A stretch of 21,983 nucleotides of DNA from JBBSUX01 sp038234045 (GTDB taxonomy: Bacteria; Pseudomonadota; Gammaproteobacteria; Burkholderiales; Burkholderiaceae_C), in NCBI GenBank assembly GCA_038234045.1, contig JBBSUX010000018.1, positions 1-21,983 of the forward strand, read 5' to 3'. This document shows, piece by piece, positions 1 to 4,919 of the stretch. How positions within the stretch are numbered: position 1 is the stretch's first letter; every line of letters begins with the position of its first letter. A program made the position numbers and the translations under genes. The notes under the pieces were generated by a model. The model was not told where the DNA came from, did not search any database, and worked only from the letters and a program-made list of their open reading frames with translations.

Positions 1-539
1 ACCACGCCGGTGGACACCATCCAGTTGCACAGCATGCCGCGAACAAAAAGGGTAAGCATGCCAGCCGCGCCGTGCGCCGCGTATCCGAGCGTGCGCGCTT
101 CACCGATGCTGGCGATGACCTTGCCGACCTTGTCCGGCGGACTGGTGAAGCCGTAGGTGAAGATGATGGACATGAAAACCGCGATCAGCAGTGCGCCAGC
201 GAAATTGCCAACGAAAACGAGCCCCCAGTTGCGCAGCACGCCGTTGAGCGTGACGCCCGGCCGCTTGTCGATGAGCGCCAGCGGCGACAGCACAAAGACT
301 CCGGTGAGCAGATCGAATCCCAAAAGGTAGAGGATGCAAAAACCCACCGGGAACAACACCGCGCCGATGATCGGATAACCGGTTTGCACGTTGACGGTGA
401 TGGCAAACACAGCCGCGAGGGCGAGGATTGCTCCGGCCATGAACGCCCGGATCAGCGTGTCGCGTGTGGACATGAAGATCTTCGATTCGCCGGCGTCCAC
501 CATCTTGGTGACGAATTCAGACGGAAGCAGATAGGCCAT
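1..539 (-). CDS. Formate/nitrite transporter family protein (partial, C-terminus off the window)
   Basis: An inner-membrane channel or transporter for small monovalent anions (formate, nitrite or similar). The ATG at 539 gives 179 codons that run off the left edge, so about the last third of a usual 260-290 residue protein is missing. The N-terminus begins MAYLLPSEFV. Hydrophobic segments lie near residues 30-50, 57-88 and 105-130. The family signatures are present: FDLLTG (75-80), matching the first FNT signature, and RGMLCNWMV (167-175), matching the second. A purine-rich stretch (GGAGTGAGAGAG) sits just upstream of the ATG on this strand. The gene is divergent from tsaD. Substrate cannot be assigned: FocA, NirC and uncharacterised FNT subgroups share these motifs. 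No formate or nitrite enzyme gene is visible nearby, and the downstream side is outside the window. Confidence 0.9.
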   Translation of the reverse strand, partial: MAYLLPSEFVTKMVDAGESKIFMSTRDTLIRAFMAGAILALAAVFAITVNVQTGYPIIGAVLFPVGFCILYLLGFDLLTGVFVLSPLALIDKRPGVTLNGVLRNWGLVFVGNFAGALLIAVFMSIIFTYGFTSPPDKVGKVIASIGEARTLGYAAHGAAGMLTLFVRGMLCNWMVSTGV

Positions 540-681
540 TTTTCTCTCTCACTCCGCGTTGCGGAAAACGGGGTTGCGTCGATGTCGATCGTTGGTGCCC
601 CAAGGAGAGCCAGCGAACGACACAGGCTTTGTTCGCAAAGGCCGTGCCAGCGAGCAGGGCCTCTTTCAACGCTACCTAAAG

Positions 682-724
682 AATAGCTAGTAGCGCTTTT
701 ATATATTGGCTTATAGCCATCAAT
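682..724. repeat. Intergenic palindromic repeat-like element, copy 1
   Basis: The left half reads ATAGCTAGTAGCGC (683-696) and matches 13 of 14 bases of 7244-7257 in another intergenic region. The right half holds a separate inverted repeat, TGGCT-TAT-AGCCA (707-719), with flanking ATTG/CAAT. The form resembles a short palindromic intergenic repeat that I recall as abundant in Comamonadaceae genomes; that identification is from memory. It is the most AT-rich part of the gap and may also carry promoter sequence, but no clear -35/-10 pair is visible. Confidence 0.45.
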
Positions 725-753
725 CATTTGAATATGAACGGCGCTGATGGGCG

Positions 754-795
754 CGATCGGTAGCGATGCACCTGATATGTGCATTGCACCGATCG
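754..795. other. Long nested inverted repeat (hairpin) upstream of tsaD
   Basis: CGATCGGT (754-761) pairs perfectly with ACCGATCG (788-795). Inside it, GATGCAC (765-771) pairs with GTGCATT (779-785) with one G-U pair. The internal loop is 3/2 nt and the terminal loop is 7 nt (CTGATAT). That makes 15 pairs in a 42-nt element, 68 nt before the tsaD start. There is no T-run on either side, so it is not a typical intrinsic terminator. It could be a 5' leader structure, a protein-binding palindrome or an mRNA-stabilising element. The rest of the 540-863 gap shows no convincing gene. Confidence 0.6.
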
Positions 796-863
796 GCCTC
801 AAATCCGACCTGTCATGGCGCCTGATCTCTGCGCGCGGCGGCCTATGCGCGAAAATTGGGAGC

Positions 864-1943
864 ATGTCCCTCGCTGCTTTGCCCACACTCGTTCTCGGTA
901 TCGAATCGTCCTGTGATGAAACGGGGGTGGCGCTGGTACAGCTCGGTGGCGGCAATGCTCTACCGCGCCTGCTGTCGCAAGCCTTGCACAGCCAGATCAG
1001 CATGCACCAGGCCTATGGCGGCGTGGTGCCGGAGCTAGCCAGCCGCGACCACATACGTCGCGTGCTACCGCTCTCCGATGCGGTGCTGGAGGAGGGCGGC
1101 CGCACGCTGGCCGATGTGGATGTGGTGGCCTACACGCAAGGTCCCGGTCTTGCCGGCGCCCTGCTGGTTGGCGCCGGCGTGGCGTGCGCGCTTGGCGCAG
1201 CGCTGGGCAAACCAGTGCTTGGCATCCACCACCTGGAAGGGCATTTGCTGTCGCCTTTTCTCAGTGCGGATCCGCCCGAGTTTCCGTTTGTCGCGCTGTT
1301 GGTGTCCGGTGGCCACACCCAGCTGATGCAAGTCGATGGGGTAGGGCGCTACACCCTGCTGGGTGAAACCATCGACGATGCGGCGGGCGAGGCTTTTGAC
1401 AAATCGGCGAAGCTGATGGGTTTGCCCTACCCGGGCGGCCCGGCGCTGGCGCGGCTTGCAGCCTTGGGCGACCCTGCGGCGTTCAAACTGCCGCGCCCGC
1501 TTATGAAGAGCGGCAATCTGGATTTTTCTTTTGCTGGCCTGAAGACGGCAGTGCTGACGCAAGCCAAAAAGCTTGGCGACGCGCTGTTCGATGAATCTCA
1601 ACCGGTTAGAGCGGATCTTGCCGCCTCCACACAAGCCGCGATTGTCGAGGTGCTGGTGAAAAAGTCGCTGAAAGCGCTGGAGCAAACCGGTCTCAAGCGC
1701 ATGGTGGTGGCGGGAGGCGTCGGTGCCAACCGGCAGCTACGCACCGACCTGAATGCAGCCTGCGCAAAGCTCGGCATTCGTGTGCACTATCCCGAGCTTG
1801 ATCTTTGTACCGACAACGGCGCAATGATTGCGATGGCGGCTGCCATGCGCATAGCAGCCGGGGTTTCCGAGCCGGCGCGCGACTATCGTTTTCAGGTTCG
1901 GCCGCGCTGGCCGCTGGAAGAAGCCTCTGTGCCACGCGCCTGA
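864..1943 (+). CDS. tsaD: tRNA N6-adenosine threonylcarbamoyltransferase TsaD
   Basis: Transfers the threonylcarbamoyl group from threonylcarbamoyl-AMP to A37 of ANN-decoding tRNAs (t6A), in the cytoplasm with TsaB and TsaE. The 359 residues are slightly longer than the roughly 337 of E. coli. The ASKHA-fold start LGIESSCDETGVAL lies at residues 11-24. The metal-binding HxxxH is H123-LEG-H127 within IHHLEGH, and the third ligand is D317 in CTDNGAMIA. The nucleotide-binding segments SGGHTQL (148-154) and GGVGANRQL (284-292) are present. I chose the ATG at 864 because GGGAG lies just before it and conserved sequence begins about 10 residues later. An in-frame ATG at 747 would add 39 unconserved residues read through the hairpin. 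The gene is monocistronic, divergent from the FNT gene and convergent with hsp20. Confidence 0.96.
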   Translation: MSLAALPTLVLGIESSCDETGVALVQLGGGNALPRLLSQALHSQISMHQAYGGVVPELASRDHIRRVLPLSDAVLEEGGRTLADVDVVAYTQGPGLAGALLVGAGVACALGAALGKPVLGIHHLEGHLLSPFLSADPPEFPFVALLVSGGHTQLMQVDGVGRYTLLGETIDDAAGEAFDKSAKLMGLPYPGGPALARLAALGDPAAFKLPRPLMKSGNLDFSFAGLKTAVLTQAKKLGDALFDESQPVRADLAASTQAAIVEVLVKKSLKALEQTGLKRMVVAGGVGANRQLRTDLNAACAKLGIRVHYPELDLCTDNGAMIAMAAAMRIAAGVSEPARDYRFQVRPRWPLEEASVPRA

Positions 1944-1971
1944 AAAGGCTTGCTTCAAACGCTCCATTTCA

Positions 1972-2014
1972 GTACCGCACTCTGCCGGTCTGGATGACCG
2001 GCAGAGTGCGGTGC
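1972..2014. terminator. Perfect 17-bp hairpin between convergent tsaD and hsp20
   Basis: The arm 1974-1990 is the exact reverse complement of 1996-2012, with a 5-nt loop (TGGAT). A G-T and a G-C pair can extend it to 1972-2014. It lies between two converging genes, which fits a bidirectional terminator. Neither strand has a T-run after the stem, so it may instead act mainly as a 3'-end stabiliser. Confidence 0.65.
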
Positions 2015-2021
2015 CGTCGGT

Positions 2022-2408
2022 TCAGCCGATGGCGAGCTGGGTCACATTACTCACGGGCGCCAGCTTGCCGAGCGTCAGGCTCAGCACGCCGTTTTCCAGC
2101 TTGGCGCTGCTGGCGGCCGCGTCGATCTCCTGAGGAAGTTCGTAAGCCATATGCAGGCTTCGGGGTGCGTCGGCTGCGCTGTCGATGCGCAGCACGGCGC
2201 CTTCAAGACCGATCGTGATTTGCTCACGCGCCAGACCTGGCACGTCGAGTTGCAGGCTCCAGGATTTTTCGTCCTCGGCCACCAGCGGGGTGCGGCGCGC
2301 AGCTGCGGGCTGGCTGAGGGCTTCCTGCACAAAGCGCTCGAAGCTGCGATCAGTAGAGCGGGGTGCGGAAACGAGAGCGGAACGGCGGATCACGGGTGTG
2401 AAGAACAT
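2022..2408 (-). CDS. Small heat-shock protein, Hsp20/alpha-crystallin family
   Basis: An ATP-independent holdase chaperone that binds unfolding proteins in the cytoplasm. At 128 residues it is short for the family because its N-terminal arm is only about 40 residues. The alpha-crystallin domain runs from about 41 to 118 and includes SWSLQLDVPGLAREQI (49-64) and the hallmark LENGVLSLTLGK (104-115). The C-terminus ends QLAIG, which supplies an I/L-x-I type motif (L125-A126-I127) used in oligomer assembly. AGGAG lies 7 nt before the ATG on the minus strand. The gene is divergent from the substrate-binding protein gene, and a CTTGAAA box lies upstream (see the separate entry). It converges on tsaD. 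Confidence 0.92.
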   Translation of the reverse strand: MFFTPVIRRSALVSAPRSTDRSFERFVQEALSQPAAARRTPLVAEDEKSWSLQLDVPGLAREQITIGLEGAVLRIDSAADAPRSLHMAYELPQEIDAAASSAKLENGVLSLTLGKLAPVSNVTQLAIG

Positions 2409-2478
2409 GATAAAACTCCTGTTAAGTCGGGTTGACTACACTGCGCGGCCCTCGAACCACCGGGGCTGCATGGAACGA

Positions 2479-2506
2479 ATCTGTGCCCACGGCGGACCAT
2501 TTCAAG
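2479..2506 (-). promoter_or_regulatory. Possible RpoH (sigma-32) promoter for hsp20
   Basis: Read on the minus strand, 2506-2500 is CTTGAAA, an exact match to the sigma-32 -35 element. After a 13-nt spacer, 2486-2479 reads GCACAGAT, a weak match to CCCCATNT. It would give a leader of about 60 nt before the hsp20 ATG. The -35 match and the heat-shock gene support it; the poor -10 match is the main doubt. Confidence 0.35.
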
Positions 2507-2520
2507 AGCCCAAGGACCCG

Positions 2521-3822
2521 ATGCGCGCCCACAATATTTCTACTCGCCAACTCTTGAAATCTGTCGCTGCGGCGCTAGCGGCCGGCGCCCTGTCCCGCGT
2601 CGGCTCGGCAGCGGAGCTGATGAACGCCGAACCGGTCCGCATTGCCATGATTGAGGGATTGAGTGGTCCTTTCGCCAATGCTGGCGAAGCCGTGTACCGC
2701 AACATCGCCTGGGCTGCAGAGCGCATCAATGCGCGCGGCGGCGTTCGGTTGCCCGAGAGTGCCGGTGGCTCCCGCATGTTGGAAGTGCTTCGTTACGACA
2801 GCAAGGGCCAAACGGAAGAAGCGTTGGCATTGCTGCGGGCCGCCATCGACGATGGCGTGCATTTCGTGTTGCAGGGCAATTCGTCGGCGGTGGCTGCTGC
2901 CTTGATCGATGCTATCGATAAGCACAATGCCCGCGACGTGGCCCACCGGGTGGTTTTTCTGAACTACGCAGCGGTAGACCCGGCGCTCACCAACGAAAGG
3001 TGCAGCTTTTGGCATTTCCGCTTCGATGCGCATGCCGACATGCGCATGACGGCGCTGATGGATGTGCTCCAGGACGATGCCCAGCTGAAGAGCGTGTATC
3101 TGATCGGCCAGGATTACAGCTTTGGCCGGGCAGTACTGACAGAGGCGCGCCGGCAGTTGGCGCAGCGTCGACCAGAAGTGGTGATCGCAGGGTCAGAGTT
3201 GCACCCGATGGGTCGGGTGAAGGATTTCTCGCCCTACGCCGCCAAGATCATTGCCAGCGGCGCCGGCGCTGTCATTACCGGCAATTGGGGCAACGACCTG
3301 ACCTTGTTGGTGAAAGCCGCGCGTGAAGCGGGTTTTGAAGGTCGCTTCTACACGTTCTACGGCAACGCGCTGGGTGCACCGGCCGCGCTCGGCGATGCAG
3401 GAGTCGGCCGCGTTCTGGCTGTGGCCGACTGGATGCCAAACGTGCCCGATCCGCAGAGTGCAGCCTTCTATCGCGCTTTCCGGCAGCGCTTCCCCAAGCC
3501 GCAGGACGACTATGTCCACATGCGCATGCAACTCATGCTCGAATCGCTGGCGCAGGCGATCACCCGCGCCAGGACCGTCGATCCAACAGCAGTGGCGCGT
3601 GCACTGGAGCATGCCGATGTGACGCTGTTTGGCCGCCGCGGCTTCATGCGCGCCAGCGACCACCAATTCCAGCAGCCGTTGGTGGTGGGTGAGATGGAGC
3701 GTCTGGGTAGCCCGGACGTGCCCTTCGACGTCGAGGGTTCTGGCTACGGCTTTCGCATCGTGCGCAGCATTGCGGCGGAAAGGGCCGAACAACCCACTAC
3801 CTGCCGGATGGTGCGCCCCTGA
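2521..3822 (+). CDS. Branched-chain amino acid-type ABC transporter substrate-binding protein
   Basis: A periplasmic solute-binding protein of the Leu/Ile/Val-binding (Peripla_BP_6) type, 433 residues. The N-terminus is a Sec-type signal: basic MRAHNISTRQLLK, hydrophobic core VAAALAAGAL, likely cut near VGSA-A (29-31). The mature domain starts with VRIAMIEGLSGPFANAG (39-55), the first strand and ligand loop of the fold. Further core motifs are VYLIGQDYSFGRAV and AVITGNWGNDLTLL. Only two cysteines are expected after export, C161 (in CSFWHFRFDA) and C428 (in TTCRM); they could form a disulphide. I chose the ATG at 2521 because AAGGA precedes it and it starts the signal peptide; the in-frame ATG at 2470 is the alternative. 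No permease or ATPase gene adjoins it, so it is an orphan. The ligand is unknown. Confidence 0.88.
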   Translation: MRAHNISTRQLLKSVAAALAAGALSRVGSAAELMNAEPVRIAMIEGLSGPFANAGEAVYRNIAWAAERINARGGVRLPESAGGSRMLEVLRYDSKGQTEEALALLRAAIDDGVHFVLQGNSSAVAAALIDAIDKHNARDVAHRVVFLNYAAVDPALTNERCSFWHFRFDAHADMRMTALMDVLQDDAQLKSVYLIGQDYSFGRAVLTEARRQLAQRRPEVVIAGSELHPMGRVKDFSPYAAKIIASGAGAVITGNWGNDLTLLVKAAREAGFEGRFYTFYGNALGAPAALGDAGVGRVLAVADWMPNVPDPQSAAFYRAFRQRFPKPQDDYVHMRMQLMLESLAQAITRARTVDPTAVARALEHADVTLFGRRGFMRASDHQFQQPLVVGEMERLGSPDVPFDVEGSGYGFRIVRSIAAERAEQPTTCRMVRP

Positions 3823-3870
3823 GTGGGGTAATAACTATCCGAGACGGACAAGACGCGGCAGCGAGCGGGA

Positions 3871-3891
3871 AAAGTCTTGCTGGCAAGCTTT
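3871..3891. terminator. Weak palindrome between convergent genes
   Basis: AAAG-T-CTTGC-TG-GCAAG-CTTT forms a near-perfect inverted repeat with a very small loop. It lies between the stop of the substrate-binding protein gene (3822) and the stop of the small minus-strand gene (3891-3893). It could be a weak bidirectional terminator; evidence is limited. Confidence 0.25.
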
Positions 3892-4280
3892 CAGCGCGTG
3901 TAGCCCAGGCAGGCGCCGGCATTGGGCATCCCGCGACACTCCCGCTTCAGGCGGCGATCACGTTCTGCCGTGCTTTCGGTCGAGCTGCCCTTGTCGACTT
4001 TCGGCTTTACTACGCGATGCCGCTTGGTTTTGGCGGTAGCAGAGCCGACGGTATTGGTGGCGTGCGCCGTTCGGGACTTGGTGCTGGAAGCCTGAACGGA
4101 CGTTGGCACTGAAAGCGCTGCGCCGGCGAGCGCTATTGCCATCACGGCGGGCAGGACACCACTGAAGATTCGCCGCGTAGAGATCTGTTTCACAACCCGT
4201 TTCTTCACAACCCATTTCGGGGGGCGTCCAGTAAGCTTGGTAAGCGTGGGGGTCAGGCGGGGTAGTGGGGCGGTGATCAT
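3891..4280 (-). CDS. Small exported basic protein of unknown function
   Basis: I do not recognise a characterised family. The frame encodes up to 129 residues. A basic stretch (KKRVVKQISTRR, 26-37) is followed by a hydrophobic segment (FSGVLPAVMAIALAGAAL, 39-56) and then SVPTSVQASS, which looks like a signal peptide with cleavage near VQA. The rest is Thr/Ser/Lys/Arg-rich and low in complexity (about 65-105). It ends in a compact tail, ERDRRLKRECRGMPNAGACL plus GYTR, with two cysteines (C115, C124). I recall similar C-terminal tails in Burkholderiales hypothetical proteins, but I give no name. The start is uncertain: no Shine-Dalgarno sequence precedes the ATG at 4280, and GTG codons at residues 25 or 30 would give a more usual signal-peptide length. 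It converges on the substrate-binding protein gene and is divergent from rpsO. Confidence 0.6.
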   Translation of the reverse strand: MITAPLPRLTPTLTKLTGRPPKWVVKKRVVKQISTRRIFSGVLPAVMAIALAGAALSVPTSVQASSTKSRTAHATNTVGSATAKTKRHRVVKPKVDKGSSTESTAERDRRLKRECRGMPNAGACLGYTR

Positions 4281-4321
4281 GTGGCACGGGCGCCGGCTGG
4301 CGCGGTCTTAGGGTGCCCCGT

Positions 4322-4327
4322 TATAAT
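4322..4327 (+). promoter_or_regulatory. Consensus -10 box of the rpsO promoter
   Basis: TATAAT (4322-4327) is a perfect sigma-70 -10 element 90 nt before the rpsO start. No good -35 is present at 16-18 nt spacing, where the sequence is GC-rich. Transcription would start near 4334 and leave a leader of about 85 nt, where S15 autoregulation could act as in E. coli. The regulation is inferred, not seen. Confidence 0.55.
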
Positions 4328-4417
4328 CGACAGGCTTTGCATTTCGCAAGGCGCACGTGGGATGCAGTTCCAGCGCCCCTCGCAAGTCCATTCTCTCGTC
4401 GGAAGAAAGATTCTCAC

Positions 4418-4684
4418 ATGATCGCCGCATCGAAAAAGGCCGAAGTCGTCAAAGACAACGCCCGCGCCGCCAACGACACTGGCAGTCCTGAAGTCCAGGT
4501 CGCCATCCTCACCGCCCGCATCAACGAGCTGATGCCGCACTTCAAGACGCACGCCAAGGACCACCATGGTCGCCGTGGCCTGTTGCGCATGGTCAGCCGC
4601 CGCCGCAAGCTGCTGGACTACCTGAAGTCGAAGAACGCAGAGCGCTACACCGCTCTGATTGCCAAGCTGGGCTTGCGCAAGTAA
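4418..4684 (+). CDS. rpsO: 30S ribosomal protein S15
   Basis: Primary 16S rRNA-binding protein of the small-subunit platform; it binds the h20/h21/h22 junction and nucleates assembly with S6 and S18. The 88 residues match the normal family length. Highly conserved features are DTGSPEVQVAILTARINEL (20-38), the rRNA-contacting HHGRRGLLRMVSRRRKLLDY (49-68) and the C-terminal LGLRK. The start at 4418 follows a GGAAGAAAGA stretch and gives the expected length; longer in-frame starts to 4313 would read through the promoter region. It is followed by a strong terminator and then pnp, the widespread rpsO-pnp order. Confidence 0.97.
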   Translation: MIAASKKAEVVKDNARAANDTGSPEVQVAILTARINELMPHFKTHAKDHHGRRGLLRMVSRRRKLLDYLKSKNAERYTALIAKLGLRK

Positions 4685-4702
4685 GCCTGGCGGGCATGCA
4701 AG

Positions 4703-4737
4703 AACGCCTGGGTTAGCCTGCTAGCTCAGGCGTTTTT
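4703..4737 (+). terminator. Intrinsic terminator of rpsO
   Basis: AACGCCTG (4703-4710) pairs with CAGGCGTT (4727-4734). The inner bases continue the stem with two G-U pairs to a CCTG loop, giving about 14 pairs. A five-T run (4733-4737) follows at once. This is a canonical Rho-independent terminator, so read-through into pnp is likely partial and pnp probably has its own promoter. Confidence 0.88.
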
Positions 4738-4775
4738 GCTTTACCGCCGTCGAGGTTCGACAACAGAGCGAAGCT

Positions 4776-4828
4776 GTGTCATTCCATCGGGCTACCGGCC
4801 GCGTCGCGGTGGATCGCTGGAATGGCAT
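4776..4828 (+). promoter_or_regulatory. Long stem-loop in the pnp leader
   Basis: TGTCATTCCA (4777-4786) pairs with TGGAATGGCA (4818-4827), ten pairs with one G-U. The 31-nt interior contains a further CCGC-GTC-GCGG hairpin. In E. coli the pnp leader folds into a long stem that RNase III cuts, which allows PNPase to repress its own synthesis. This structure is in the right place to do the same; the role is inferred. Confidence 0.5.
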
Positions 4829-4854
4829 CGTGTTCTGAATCGGCCTCAAACCCA

Positions 4855-4890
4855 AGCTGGGTGTGCGCATCCAGCTCTGTTTGCAAGAGC
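4855..4890 (+). promoter_or_regulatory. Two mutually exclusive hairpins before the pnp start
   Basis: AGCTGG (4855-4860) pairs with CCAGCT (4871-4876). An overlapping alternative pairs GCTCT (4874-4878) with AGAGC (4886-4890). Both use 4874-4876, so only one can form at a time. They lie about 20-60 nt before the AAAAGGA ribosome site (4906-4912), leaving an A-rich unstructured stretch in front of it. Whether they switch is not known. Confidence 0.3.
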
Positions 4891-4919
4891 AAAAAAACCC
4901 TGAACAAAAGGAACGAGCC

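Noticed and set aside
72..686. A 204-codon open frame on the + strand opposite the transporter gene
   Set aside because: It is antisense to the clear FNT signatures on the minus strand, it is rich in charged residues without a recognisable domain, and it runs into the intergenic repeat.
705..740. An FNR-type site (TTGAT-N4-ATCAA) for the formate/nitrite transporter
   Set aside because: The half-sites near 720-733 are in the opposite order (ATCAA-N4-TTGAA) and do not match the consensus.
747..863. A longer start for tsaD (39 extra residues)
   Set aside because: The extension is translated from the hairpin region, has no conserved sequence, and the ATG at 864 has a better ribosome site and family-like N-terminus.
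2432..2460. TTGACT (2432-2437) as a -35 for the substrate-binding protein gene
   Set aside because: The bases 16-18 nt downstream are GC-rich or AACCAC, with no -10 match.
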